A stretch of DNA of 64,000 bases from Ridgeia piscesae (taxonomy: Eukaryota > Annelida > Polychaeta > Sabellida > Siboglinidae). Within the stretch, counting starts at the first letter, position 1. Each line of letters begins with the position of its first letter. The notes below the pieces were generated by a model. It was not told the origin of the DNA and made no database searches. It saw nothing but the letters and a program-made list of their open reading frames with translations. The DNA is taken from assembly GCA_025642075.2 (NCBI GenBank), contig JAODUO010001197.1, positions 65,001-129,000 on the forward strand. Direction: 5' to 3'. The position numbers were made by a program, and so were the translations under genes. Shown here piece after piece: positions 45,880 to 58,895 of this stretch.

Positions 45880-46347
45880 AGGCCAGCTGCAATGATTGGC
45901 TATTGGTGGCCAGCTGCAGTTTTGGGGCAATGGTTGGCCAGCTGCAGTGTTTGGGCAATGTTGGCCAGCTGCAGTGTTTGGGCAATGGTTGGCCAGCTGC
46001 AGTGTTTGGGCAACGGTTGGCCAGCTGCAGTGTTTGGGCAATGGTTGGCCCCAATGTTGGGCAAGGTTGGCCAGCTGCAGTGTTTGGGCAACGGTTGGCC
46101 AGCTGCAGTGTTTGGGCAATGGTTGGCCAGCTGCAGTGTTTGGGCAATGGTTGGCCAGCTGCAGTGTTTGGGCAATGGTTGGCCAGCTGCAGTGTTTGGG
46201 CAATGGTTGGCCAGCTGCAGTGTTTGGGCAATGGTTGGCCAGCTGCAGTGTTTGGGCAATGGTTGGCCAGCTGCAGTGTTTGGACAATGGTTGGTCAGCT
46301 GCAGTGTTTGGGCAATGGTTGGCCAGCTGCAGTGTTTGGGCAATGGC
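45880..46347. repeat. 28-bp minisatellite with CAGCTG E-boxes
   Basis: About 16 units of GGTTGGCCAGCTGCAGTG plus TTTGGGCAAT. Each carries CAGCTG. One unit has CCCAATGTTGGGCAA in place of the core. It is open in several frames on both strands. Confidence 0.96.
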
Positions 46348-46394
46348 AAAGACTAGCACAAAATTAACGATCACGGCAGCATTGGTTGTCAGTA

Positions 46395-47048
46395 GGTGGT
46401 GTATCAGCTGTTAGATGTGTGTTTCTTAAAGCAGCGTTGGTTGAGAGTAGATGTATCAGCTGTTAGCTGTGTGTTGTGAGAGCATCGTTGGTTGACAGTA
46501 GGTGTATCAGCTGTTAGCTGTGTGTTGTGAGAGCATCGTTGGTTGACAGTAGGTGTATCAGCTGTTAGCTGTGTGTTGTGAGAGCATCGTTGGTTGACAG
46601 TAGGTGTATCAGCTGTTAGCTGTGTGTTGTGAGAGCATCGTTGGTTGACAGTAGGTGTATCAGCTGTTAGCTGTGTGTTGTGAGAGCATCGTTGGTTGAC
46701 AGTAGGTGTATCAGCTGTTAGCTGTGTGTTGTGGGAGCATCGTTGGTTGACAGTAGGTGTATCAGCTGTTAGCTGTGTGTTGTGAGAGCATCGTTGGTTG
46801 ACAGTAGGTGTATCAGCTGTTAGCTGTGTGTTGTGAGAGCATCGTTGGTTGACAGTAGGTGTATCAGCTGTTAGCTGTGTGTTGTGAGAGCATCGTTGGT
46901 TGACAGTAGGTGTATCAGCTGTTAGCTGTGTGTTGTGAGAGCATCGTTGGTTGACAGTAGGTGTATCAGCTGTTAGCTGTGTGTTGTGAGAGCATCGTTG
47001 GTTGACAGTAGGTGTATCAGCTGTTAGCTGTGTGTTGTGAGAGCAGTT
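46395..47048. repeat. 51-bp minisatellite with CAGCTG E-boxes
   Basis: About 12 near-identical 51-bp units (GTTGACAGTAGGTGTATCAG, CTGTTAGCTGTGTGTTGTGA, GAGCATCGTTG). Each unit has one CAGCTG. It lies within 50 bases of the preceding E-box array although the two units are otherwise unrelated. Confidence 0.96.
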
Positions 47049-47449
47049 GGTGGGAAGGCACGAGAGTGGCTATGTTTATTAAGACATGTGATGCTACACT
47101 GTTGCATTTCGGCTTCGTCTGACATCCAGTCATGTACTGAGACTCCTGTGACCTGCCCAGTGGTCAACTTTCTTTACCTGTGGCAGGTGGCCCAGGGGGA
47201 GTGCTACAGATGTAATGGATTATCATCATTATCATCATGATCGGTGTGCAACCATTGTGCCCCAAGACACAAACCTACCCCAGTGCTGATGCTGTTTAGC
47301 TTCACTATACTGTCATTCCATGTCTTGTCTATGAGAAAGCCTACTCCTGCTTGGCCATTTGTTGTAAGTTCTCACATCAGATATTGCTATATGTGGGCTA
47401 TTTGCCCACTTTCTGGGATTCTTCTTAACCCAGAGATTCTTGGTCCCTG
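47049..47449 (+). other. Unique spacer between arrays
   Basis: About 400 bp of unique intronic sequence with no recognisable exon. Confidence 0.4.
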
Positions 47450-49625
47450 CCTGTGTCCCTGATTGACCAGAGCTGCCTACTACATGTATCCCTGATTGAC
47501 CAGAGCTGCCTACTACATGTATCCCTGATTGACCAGAGCTGCCTACTACATGTATCCCCGATTGACCAGAGCTGCCTACTACATGTATCCCTGATTGACC
47601 AGAGCTACCTACTACATGTATCCCTGATTGACCAGAGCTGCCTACTACATGTATCCCTGATTGACCAGAGCTGCCTACTACATGTATCCCCGATTGACCA
47701 GAGCTGCCTACTACATGTATCCCTGATTGACCAGAGCTGCTGACTACATGTATCCCTGATTGACCAGAGCTGTCTACTACATGTATCCCTGATTGACCAG
47801 AGCTGTCTACTACATGTATCCCTGATTGACCAGAGCTGCCTACTACATGTATCCCTGATTGACCAGAGCTGCCTACTACATGTATCCCTGATTGACCAGA
47901 GCTGCCTACTACATGTATCCCTGATTGACCAGAGCTGCCTATTACATGTATCCCTGATTGACCAGAGCTGCTGACTACATGTATCCCTGATTGACCAGAG
48001 CTGCCTACTACATGTATCCCTGATTGACCAGAGCTGCCTACTACATGTATCCCTGATTGACCAGAGCTGCCTACTACATGTATCCCTGATTGACCAGAGC
48101 TGCCTACTACATGTATCCCTGATTGACCAGAGCTGCCTACTTTCATGTATCCCTGATTGACCAGAGCTGCCGACTACATGTATCCCTGATTGACCAGAGC
48201 TGCCTACTACATGTATCCCCGATTGACCAGAGCTGCCTACTACATGTATCCCTGATTGACCAGAGCTGCCTACTACATGTATCCCTGATTGACCAGAGCT
48301 GCCTACTACATGTGCTATTTGCCCACTTTCTGATTGACCAGAGCTGCCTACTACATGTATCCCTGATTGACCAGAGCTGCCTACTACATGTATCCCTGAT
48401 TGACCAGAGCTGCCTACTACATGTATCCCTGATTGACCAGAGCTGCCTACTACATGTATCCCTGATTGACCAGAGCTGCCTACTACATGTATCCCTGATT
48501 GACCAGAGCTGCCTACTACATGTATCCCTGATTGACCAGAGCTGCCTACTACATGTATCCCTGATTGACCAGAGCTGCCTACTACATGTATCCCTGATTG
48601 ACCAGAGCTGCCTACTACATGTATCCCTGATTGACCAGAGCTGCCTACTACATGTATCCCTGATTGACCAGAGCTGCCTACTACATGTATCCCTGATTGA
48701 CCAGAGCTGCCTACTACATGTATCCCTGATTGACCAGAGCTGCTGACTACATGTATCCCTGATTGACCAGAGCTGCCTACTACATGTATCCCTGATTGAC
48801 CAGAGCTGCCTACTACATGTATCCCTGATTGACCAGAGCTGCCTACTACATGTATCCCTGATTGACCAGAGCTGCCTACTACATGTATCCCTGATTGACC
48901 AGAGCTGCCTACTACATGTATCCCTGATTGACCAGAGCTGCCTACTACATGTATCCCTGATTGACCAGAGCTGCCTACTACATGTATCCCTGATTGACCA
49001 GAGCTGCCTACTACATGTATCCCTGATTGACCAGAGCTGCCTACTACATGTATCCCTGATTGACCAGAGCTGCCTACCATGTATCCCGATTGACCAGAGC
49101 TGCTACTACATGTATCCCTGATTGACCAGGAAGCCTTGGGGGCTACTAGATCCCTGACCGGAAGCCTGGGACTACATGTATCCCTGATTGACCAGAGCTG
49201 CCTACTACATGTATCCCTGATTGACCAGAGCTGCCTACTACATGTATCCCTGATTGACCAGAGCTGCCTACTACATGTATCCCGATTGACCAGAGCCCCG
49301 CCTAAAATACATGTATCCCTGATTGACCAAGAGCCCTTTGGGGGCCTACTACATGTATCCCTGATTGACCAGAGCTGCCTACTACATGTATCCCTGATTG
49401 ACCAGAGCTGCTGACTACATGTATCCCTGATTGACCAGAGCTGCCTACTACATGTATCCCTGATTGACCAGAGCTGCCTACTACATGTATCCCCGATTGA
49501 CCAAGGAAAAGTCCCTGGTCCTACTACATGTATCCCTGATTGACCAGAGGCTGCCTACTACATGTATCCCTGATTGACCAGAGCTGCCGACTACATGTAT
49601 CCCTGATTGACCATGCCTACTACAT
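47450..49625. repeat. 33-bp minisatellite
   Basis: About 65 units of 33 bp (CATGTATCCCTGATTGACC, AGAGCTGCCTACTA). As 33 is a multiple of 3 the minus strand stays open with an 11-residue repeat of the type VGSSGQSGIHV for hundreds of codons. A burst of irregular units at about 49075-49560 (AAGCCTTGGGGG, GAGCCCCGCC, GGAAAAGTCCC) may be assembly noise or real array-edge decay. I see no splice or start context to call it coding. Confidence 0.97.
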
Positions 49626-49644
49626 GAACTATTAGTGCTGCTGG

Positions 49645-49718
49645 GGACAGTCAGTGGGATTTGAGCCCCAGTTCCTCTAGGTGTGAGTCTGGCATTCTAA
49701 CCAATGAGCCACAGCGCC
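49645..49718 (-). repeat. tRNA-like sequence (SINE head or tRNA pseudogene)
   Basis: The minus strand reads GGCGCTGTGGCTCATTGGTT, an A box at the right distance from a tRNA 5' end, and GGGGCTCAAATCCCA, a B box and T-arm, 74 bases in total. The 3' acceptor half does not pair with GGCGCTG and the T-stem has mismatches, so I do not call a working tRNA gene. Confidence 0.6.
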
Positions 49719-49719
49719 T

Positions 49720-50265
49720 CACTGGATTATGATCTTATAAAATATATGTTATAATTTCTGTGATTTGGGCAGAAATGTTGGGTCATCTTTAAACGTACAA
49801 CATATTTTCATTGGCCAAGAGTCCACAAGTATAAAATATCATTTTATGAATCCATAGATTTAAAAAATATACTCTCCTCATTTGTTAAGATGGTTTTGTT
49901 ACACAAATAAAATGATGTGATAATGGAAGAAAACCGTGCCCTTATCAAAAACAAAACCATTCAAACTATCTGCCTAGATTATTGAGGCTAACTACTGCCG
50001 CTAACAAGGAGCAGTGAATTTCATCAATCCATTGCGATTTATGTTTGATCTAATTTAGGCATCATAAAAGAAGGACTGCCAGCTACCTAGCATTGTAGCA
50101 GCTAATTATTGTGATTGAGAAAGATTGACAGTTTTTCTAATATGGTCGTAATATAAAGTCACAGAACAGTTCACGGTGGTTCAGGACATGTTAAAGGGTA
50201 GTTTTGATCAAAATATATTATTGACCTTCAGCAGTTCTTTGAAGACAAGGAACAATCCAGATAAT
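49720..50265 (+). other. Intronic, nothing recognised
   Basis: Unique AT-rich spacer between two large arrays. Confidence 0.4.
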
Positions 50266-50269
50266 GATA

Positions 50270-52690
50270 AGAAAACAAAGAGGGTAGTGAGAAGATAAAG
50301 ATAAGAAAACATGGAGGGTAGTGAGAAGATAAAGATAAGAAAACATGGAGGGTAGTGAGAAGATAAAGATAAGAAAACATGGAGGGTAGTGAGAAGATAA
50401 AGATAAGAAAACATGGAGGGTAGTGAGAAGATAAAGATAAGAAAACATGGAGAGTAGTGAGAAGATAAAGATAAGAAAACATGGAGGGTAGTGAGAAGAT
50501 AATGATAACAAAACAAATAGGGTAGTGAGAAGATAAAGATAAGAAAACATGGAGGGTAGTGAGAAGATAATGATAAGAAAACAAATAGGGTAGTGAGAAG
50601 ATAATGATAAGAAAACAAATAGGGTAGTGAGAATATAATGATAAGAAAACATGGAGGGCAGTGAGAAGATAATGATAAGAAAACATGGAGGGTAGTGAGA
50701 AGATAATGATAAGAAAACAAATAGGGTAGTGAGAAGATAAAGATAAGAAAACAAATAGGGTAGTGAGAATATAATGATAAGAAAACATGGAGGGTAGTGA
50801 GAAGATAATGATAAGAAAACATGGAGGGTAGTGAGAAGATAATGATAAGAAAACATGGAGGGTAGTGAGAAGATAAAGATAAGAAAACATGGAGAGTAGT
50901 GAGAAGATAAAGATAAGAAAACATGGAGGGTAGTGAGAAGATAAAGATAAGAAAACATGGAGGGTAGTGAGAAGATAATGATAACAAAAATGAGAAGGTA
51001 GTGAGAAGATAATGATAACAAAAGAGAGAGGGTAGTGAGAAGATAATGATAACAATACAGAGAGGGTAGTGAGAAGATAATGATAACAAAAGAGAGAGGG
51101 TAGTGAGAAGATAATGATAACAAAAGAGAGAGGGTAGTGAGAAGATAACGATAACAATACAGAGAGGGTAGTGAGAAGATAATGATAACAATACAGAGAG
51201 GGTAGTGAGAAGATAATGATAACAATACAGAGAGGGTAGTGAGAAGATAATGATAACAAAAGAGAGAGGGTAGTGAGAAGATAATGATAACAAAACAGAG
51301 AGGGTAGTGAGAAGATAATGATAACAAAACAGAGAGGGTAGTGAGAAGATAATGATAACAAAACAGAGAGGTAGTGAGAAGATAATGATAACAAAGAGAG
51401 AGGTAGTGAGAAGATAATGATAACAATACAGAGAGGGTAGTGAGAAGATAATGATAACAAAACAGAGAGGGTAGTGAGAAGATAATGATAACAAAACAGA
51501 GAGGGTAGTGAGAAGATAATGATAACAAAACAGAGAGGGTAGTGAGAAGATAACGATAACAATACAGAGAGGGTAGTGAGAAGATAATGATAACAAAAGA
51601 GAGAGAGTAGTGAGAAGATAACGATAACAAAAGAGAGAGGGTAGTGAGAAGATAATGATAACAATACAGAGAGGGTAGTGAGAAGATAATGATAACAATA
51701 CAGAGAGGGTAGTGAGAAGATAATGATAACAAAAGAGAGAGGGTAGTGAGAAGATAATGATAACAAAACAGAGAGAGTAGTGAGAAGATAATGATAACAA
51801 AAGAGAGAGGGTAGTGAGAAGATAATGATAACAATACAGAGAGAGTAGTGAGAAGATAATGATAACAAAAGAGAGAGGGTAGTGAGAAGATAATGATAAC
51901 AAAACAGAGAGGGTAGTGAGAAGATAATGATAACAAAACAGAGAGGGTAGTGAGAAGATAATGATAACAAAAGAGAGAGGGTAGTGAGAAGATAATGGTA
52001 ACAAAACAGAGAGGGTAGTGAGAAGATAATGATAACAAAAGAGAGAGGGTAGTGAGAAGATAATGATAACAATACAGAGAGGGTAGTGAGAAGATAATGA
52101 TAACAAAAGAGAGAGGGTAGTGAGAAGATAATGATAACAAAAGAGAGAGGGTAGTGAGAAGATAATGATAACAAAACAGAGAGGGTAGTGAGAAGATAAT
52201 GATAACAAAACAGAGAGGGTAGTGAGAAGATAATGATAACAAAACAGAGAGGGTAGTGAGAAGATAATGATAACAAAAGAGAGAGGGTAGTGAGAAGATA
52301 ATGATAACAAAAGAGAGAGGGTAGTGAGAAGATAATGATAACAATACAGAGAGGGTAGTGAGAAGATAATGATAACAAAAGAGAGAGGGTAGTGAGAAGA
52401 TAATGATAACAATACAGAGAGGGTAGTGAGAAGATAATGATAACAAAAGAGAGAGGGTAGTGAGAAGATAATGATAACAAAAGAGAGAGGGTAGTGAGAA
52501 GATAATGATAACAAAACAGAGAGGGTAGTGAGAAGATAATGATAACAAAACAGAGAGGGTAGTGAGAAGATAATGATAACAAAACAGAGAGGGTAGTGAG
52601 AAGATAATGATAACAAAACAGAGAGGGTAGTGAGAAGATAATGATAACAAAACAGAGAGGGTAGTGAGAAGATAATGGCAACAAAACATG
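50270..52690. repeat. 34-bp minisatellite rich in GATA motifs
   Basis: About 71 units of 34 bp built on GGGTAGTGAGAAGATAATGA. Two subfamilies are spatially separated: 50270-50980 ends in AAGAAAACATGGA or AAGAAAACAAATA, while 50980-52690 ends in AACAAAACAGAGA, AACAAAAGAGAGA or AACAATACAGAGA. Each unit has two WGATAR motifs (AGATAA and TGATAA or AGATAA). The plus strand is strongly purine-rich. The unit has no minus-strand stops, so three frames stay open for 800-870 codons. Confidence 0.97.
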
Positions 52691-52860
52691 GAGGGTAATG
52701 AGAAGAAGGAAGAATGATCTGAGGAAAGAAATTTGGGCTACAAAGCAGCTTAGCAGGAGTGTTGGTGAGATGTCAGATGCAATGGGCAGATGACATGAAA
52801 GAAAATTGGCATACATCAGAAATGCAAAAACACGAAGCACACGGAAGAAGGGGAGGTCCC
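52691..52860 (+). other. Short unique spacer between two purine-rich arrays
   Basis: About 170 bp of unique sequence separates the 34-bp and 38-bp arrays. Confidence 0.5.
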
Positions 52861-52861
52861 A

Positions 52862-55800
52862 GCCGAAGTGGGAGGACAGTGTGAGGAGAGAGATGAACAG
52901 ATGAGGTGGGAGGACAGTGTGAGGAGAGAGATGAACATATGAGGTGGGAGGACAGTGTGAGGAGACAGAGATGAACAGATGAGGTTGGAGGACAGCGTGA
53001 GGAGAGAGATGAACAGATGAGGTGGGAGGACAGTGTGAGGAGAGAGATGAACATATGAGGTGGGAGGACAGTGTGAGGAGAGAGATGAACAGATGAGGTG
53101 GGAGGACAGTGTGAGGAGAGAGATGAACATATGAGGTGGGAGGACAGTGTGAGGAGACAGAGATGAACAGATGAGGTTGGAGGACAGCGTGAGGAGAGAG
53201 ATGAACAGATGAGGTGGGAGGACAGTATGAGGAGAGAGATGAATAGATGAGGTGGGAGGACAGTATGAGCAGAGAGATGAACAGATGAGGTGGGAGGACA
53301 GTATGAGGAGAGAGATGAATAGATGAGGTGGGGGACAGTATGAGGAGAGAGATGAATAGATGAGGTGGGAGGACAGTATGAGGAGAGAGATGAATAGATG
53401 AGGTGGGAGGACAGTATGAGGAGAGAGATGAATAGATGAGGTGGGAGGACAGTATGAGGAGAGAGATGAATAGATGAGGTGGGAGGACAGTATGAGCAGA
53501 AAGATGAACAGATGAAGTGGGAGGACAGTATGAGGAGAGAGATGAATAGATGAGGTGGGAGGACAGTATGAGGAGAGAGATGAATAGATGAGGTGGGGGA
53601 TAGTATGAGGAGAGAGATGAATAGATGAGGTGGGAGGACAGTATGAGGAGAGAGATGAATAGATGAGGTGGGAGGACAGTGTGAGGAGAGAGATGAACAG
53701 ATGAAGTGGGAGGACAGTATGAGGAGAGAGATGAACAGATGAGGTGGGAGGACAGTATGAGCAGAAAGATGAACAGATGAAGTGGGAGGACAGTGTGAGG
53801 AGAGAGATGAACAGATGAGGTGGGAGGACAGTATGAGCAGAAAGATGAACAGATGAGGTGGGAGGACAGTGTGAGGAGAGAGATGAATAGATGAGGTGGG
53901 AGGACAGTATGAGCAGAAAGATGAACAGATGAAGTGGGAGGACAGTATGAGGAGAGAGATGAATAGATGAGGTGGGAGGACAGTATGAGGAGAGAGATGA
54001 ATAGATGAGGTGGGGGACAGTATGAGGAGAGAGATGAATAGATGAGGTGGGAGGACAGTATGAGGAGAGAGATGAACAGATGAGGTGGGAGGACAGTATG
54101 AGGAGAGAGATGAATAGATGAGGTGGGAGGACAGTATGAGGAGAGAGATGAATAGATGAGGTGGGGGATAGTATGAGGAGAGAGATGAATAGATGAGGTG
54201 GGAGGACAGTATGAGGAGAGAGATGAATAGATGAGGTGGGAGGACAGTATGAGGAGAGAGATGAACAGATGAGGTGGGAGGACAGTATGAGGAGAGAGAT
54301 GAATAGATGAGGTGGGAGGACAGTATGAGGAGAGAGATGAATAGATGAGGTGGGGGATAGTATGAGGAGAGAGATGAATAGATGAGGTGGGAGGACAGTA
54401 TGAGGAGAGAGATGAATAGATGAGGTGGGAGGACAGTATGAGGAGAGAGATGAATAGATGAGGTGGGGGATAGTATGAGGAGAGAGATGAATAGATGAGG
54501 TGGGAGGACAGTATGAGGAGAGAGATGAATAGATGAGGTGGGAGGACAGTATGAGGAGAGAGATGAACAGATGAGGTGGGGGGACAGTGTGAGGAGAGAG
54601 ATGAACAGATGAGGTGGGAGGACAGTATGAGGAGAGAGATGAACAGATGAGGTGGGAGGACAGTGTGAGGAGAGAGATGAACAGATGAGGTGGGAGGACA
54701 GTGTGAGGAGAGAGATGAACAGATGAGGTGGGAGGACAGTTGAGGAGAGAGATGAACAGATGAGGTGGGAGGACAGTGTGAGGAGAGAGATGAACAGATG
54801 AGGTGGGAGGACAGTGTGAGGAGAGAGATGAACAGATGAGGTGGGAGGACAGTGTGAGGAGAGAGATGAACAGATGAGGTGGGGAGGACAGTGTGAGGAG
54901 AGAGATGAACAGATGAGGTGGGAGGACAGTGTGAGGAGAGAGATGAACAGATGAGGTGGGAGGACAGTGTGAGGAGAGAGATGAACAGATGAGGTGGGAG
55001 GACAGCGTGAGGAGCGAGATGAACAGATGAGGTGGGGGGACAGTGTGAGGAGAGAGATGAACAGATGAGGTGGGAGGACAGTGTGAGGAGAGAGATGAAC
55101 AGATGAGGTGGGAGGACAGTGTGAGGAGAGAGATGAACAGATGAGGTGGGAGGACAGTGTGAGGAGAGAGATGAACAGATGAGGTGGGAGGACAGTATGA
55201 GGAGAGAGATGAACAGATGAGGTGGGAGGACAGTATGAGGAGAGAGATGAACAGATGAAGTGGGAGGACAGTATGAGGAGAGAGATGAATAGATGAGGTG
55301 GGAGGACAGTATGAGGAGAGAGATGAATAGATGAGGTGGGGGACAGTATGAGGAGAGAGATGAACAGATGAGGTGGGAGGACAGTATGAGGAGAGAGATG
55401 AATAGATGAGGTGGGGGGACAGTGTGAGGAGAGAGATGAATAGATGAGGTGGGAGGACAGTATGAGGAGAGAGATGAATAGATGAGGTGGGAGGACAGTA
55501 TGAGGAGAGAGATGAACAGATGAGGTGGGAGGACAGTATGAGGAGAGAGATGAACAGATGAGGTGGGAGGACAGTATGAGGAGAGAGATGAATAGATGAG
55601 GTGGGGGACAGTATGAGGAGAGAGATGAACAGATGAGGTGGGAGGACAGTATGAGGAGAGAGATGAATAGATGAGGTGGGGGACAGTATGAGGAGAGAGA
55701 TGAATAGATGAGGTGGGGGACAGTATGAGGAGAGAGATGAACAGATGAGGTGGGAGGACAGTATGAGGAGAGAGATGAATAGATGAGGTGGGGGGACAGT

Positions 55801-57306
55801 GTGAGGAGAGAGATGAATAGATGAGGTGGGAGGACAGTATGAGGAGAGAGATGAACAGATGAGGTGGGGGGACAGTATGAGGAGAGAGATGAACAGATGA
55901 GGTGGGGGGACAGTTGAGGAGAGAGATGAATAGATGAGGTGGGGGGACAGTGTGAGGAGAGAGATGAATAGATGAGGTGGGAGGACAGTATGAGGAGAGA
56001 GATGAACAGATGAGGTGGGAGGACAGTATGAGGAGAGAGATGAACAGATGAGGTGGGGGGACAGTGTGAGGAGAGAGATGAATAGATGAGGTGGGGGGAC
56101 AGTATGAGGAGAGAGATGAACAGATGAGGTGGGAGGACAGTGTGAGGAGAGAGATGAATAGATGAGGTGGGAGGACAGTATGAGGAGAGAGATGAATAGA
56201 TGAGGTGGGAGGACAGTATGAGGAGAGAGATGAATAGATGAGGTGGGGGGACAGTATGAGGAGAGAGATGAACAGATGAGGTGGGAGGACAGTGTGAGGA
56301 GAGAGATGAATAGATGAGGTGGGAGGACAGTATGAGGAGAGAGATGAACAGATGAGGTGGGAGGACAGTATGAGGAGAGAGATGAATAGATGAGGTGGGG
56401 GGTCAGTGTGAGGAGAGTGATGAACAGATGAGGTGGGAGGACAGTGTGAGGAGAGAGATGAACAGATGAGGTGGGAGGACAGTGTGAGGAGAGAGATGAA
56501 TAGATGAGGTGGGAGGACAGTATGAGGAGAGAGATGAACAGATGAGGTGGGAGGACAGTATGAGGAGAGAGATGAACAGATGAGGTGGGAGGACAGTGTG
56601 AGGAGAGAGATGAATAGATGAGGTGGGAGGACAGTGTGAGGAGAGAGATGAACAGATGAGGTGGGGGACAGTATGAGGAGAGAGATGAATAGATGAGGTG
56701 GGAGGACAGTATGAGGAGAGAGATGAATAGATGAGGTGGGAGGACAGTATGAGGAGAGAGATGAATAGATGAGGTGGGGGGACAGTGTGAGGAGAGAGAT
56801 GAACAGATGAGGTGGGAGGACAGTATGAGGAGAGAGATGAATAGATGAGGTGGGGGGACAGTATGAGGAGAGAGATGAATAGATGAGGTGGGGGGACAGT
56901 ATGAGGAGAGAGATGAACAGATGAGGTGGGGGGACAGTATGAGGAGAGAGATGAATAGATGAGGTGGGGGGACAGTATGAGGAGAGAGATGAACAGATGA
57001 GGTGGGAGGACAGTATGAGGAGAGAGATGAATAGATGAGGTGGGGGGACAGTATGAGGAGAGAGATGAACAGATGAGGTGGGGGGACAGTATGAGGCGAG
57101 AGATGAACAGATGAGGTGGGGGACAGTATGAGGAGAGAGATGAATAGATGAGGTGGGGGGACAGTATGAGGAGAGAGATGAATAGATGAGGTGGGAGGAC
57201 AGTATGAGGAGAGAGATGAATAGATGAGGTGGGAGGACAGTATGAGGAGAGAGATGAATAGATGAGGTGGGAGGACAGTATGAGGAGAGAGATGAATAGA
57301 TGAGGG
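52862..57306. repeat. 38-bp purine-rich minisatellite, 4.4 kb
   Basis: About 116 units of GATGAGGTGGGAGGACAGTG plus TGAGGAGAGAGATGAACA. Variants are GTG/ATG at the middle, AACA/AATA at the end, and 36-39 bp length variants in the GGTGGG(A)GGG run. Blocks of units share variants, which is evidence of block duplication. The plus strand is overwhelmingly A and G. It is the largest array in the window. Confidence 0.97.
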
Positions 57307-57830
57307 GAGGACATCAGATGGAGAGAGGCAGCTATGGACAGATGAGTGATTTGGACTGTGTTGCCCTCACCCCTATACTACAGGGTCACGGAGAGCAGCA
57401 CCCACAGCTACTGGACTCTGGATGAAGTGTTTAAAATATTGTTTGCTCAATAAGACCCAATCTACACTTTGGGCAGAACAATTGCATGGTTTGCATAAAT
57501 ACAAATATCGTATCTACCTTGGTATGTCTGGACTTGAAACAAGATACAAACAGATGCCTACATCTGGAAAGTTTCCATCACTGAAATTTGTCTTTTCCAA
57601 AAGATTTGGCCAATTGTTGGATGTGACAGTGATATTTATATGCATCCACAATGGGTTTACCGGTCCAAATGAAAGGTCTCAGCATAAAGCTATGAATAAA
57701 CACCAGGCAATAATCTACTTTCAGCTTATCACCTTGGTACACTTTCATCCCTTCACTGCCACAATACGAGAACACATTTGTAGAATGTTTTTTACAAAGT
57801 GTTTTTGTGACTTCATTCATATAAATATAA

Positions 57831-57836
<6 letters not shown>
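57307..57836 (+). other. Unique sequence, orphan ORF not supported as a gene
   Basis: An open frame of 137 codons (57422-57835) begins MKCLKYCLLNK. It has no motif I know, and no splice signals or promoter point to it. A pyrimidine-flanked AG at about 57383 (CTATACTACAG) is acceptor-like, but the following sequence does not resemble Ras-GRF. Confidence 0.35.

Positions 57837-57887
<51 letters not shown>
57837..57887. repeat. (TA)n microsatellite
   Basis: About 48 bases of alternating TA. Confidence 0.96.
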
Positions 57888-57892
<5 letters not shown>

Positions 57893-58081
57893 CTATTTTG
57901 CAAAATTGCATTATCATTTATCTTAAACCCAAATTGATCTGTTTTTGTGCATGGAATTGTCAACGCACGAGCTCTTGTTGTAGCTGGGATGTGCGCCTGA
58001 ACAATGCGTTGGTTGTTATTGTATCTTGTACATCTGATCCTCAAAACGAGAATGGCCAGGCAATATAATTAGGAACTGTCT

Positions 58082-58087
<6 letters not shown>

Positions 58088-58130
<43 letters not shown>

Positions 58131-58136
58131 GCGTCG

Positions 58137-58204
<68 letters not shown>

Positions 58205-58225
58205 AGTGTGTTTGTGTGTGTGTGC
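58088..58225. repeat. (TG)n and (CGTG)n microsatellite
   Basis: A TG run followed by about 65 bases of GCGT tetramers. Z-DNA-prone alternation. Confidence 0.96.
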
Positions 58226-58594
58226 GTGCTTGTGAATGCGAGAATGAAGTAGAAAGGTAGTTGAGTGTGCTCACAGACATCACCTTCTGCCTCACAGCCA
58301 CTGTACTCTGCTACATCCTCACACTCTATGTTTCCTGCTTGATGTATGTAAGCAGATTTTGTGGAAAACACTTCCGGTAATAATGTGCCTCGATTATGCG
58401 AAGACATCCAGGGAAGCTTTTATCAATAGCATATCTTCTAGGAAAATGGCACTAATCCCCAGGTTAACGTCTGTAACTGTAACTGTCTTTCTCTGTTTGT
58501 GATGGGTTCGACAAATACAATTGCCTTAGCAGTGTCTATGTGGAGAATACCAAGCACAGCTCAGGTTGTCGTTGCCATCAAGAATGTAACAAAC

Positions 58595-58895
<301 letters not shown>

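Noticed and set aside
45835..46414. Long frames on both strands across the 28-bp E-box array
   Set aside because: They are open in several frames on both strands at once, the signature of a stop-free repeat unit.
49645..49718. Functional tRNA gene
   Set aside because: A and B boxes are good, but the acceptor stem does not close and the T-stem has mismatches. The sequence at 9330-9399 fails in the same way.
50208..52840. Three overlapping minus-strand open frames of 802, 823 and 870 codons
   Set aside because: They run across the 34-bp minisatellite, whose unit has no stop codon on that strand; all three frames are open at once and encode the same low-complexity repeat in shifted register.
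56403..57314. Minus-strand frame of 303 codons (SSPHLFISLLILSSHLIYSS type)
   Set aside because: Frame across the 38-bp array; 38 is not a multiple of 3 and the frame simply cycles through three readings of the unit.
57422..57835. 137-codon plus-strand frame as a gene or Ras-GRF exon 2
   Set aside because: No similarity to the rest of the PH domain expected after exon 1, no domain recognised, and no phase-0 acceptor context leading into PH-like sequence.
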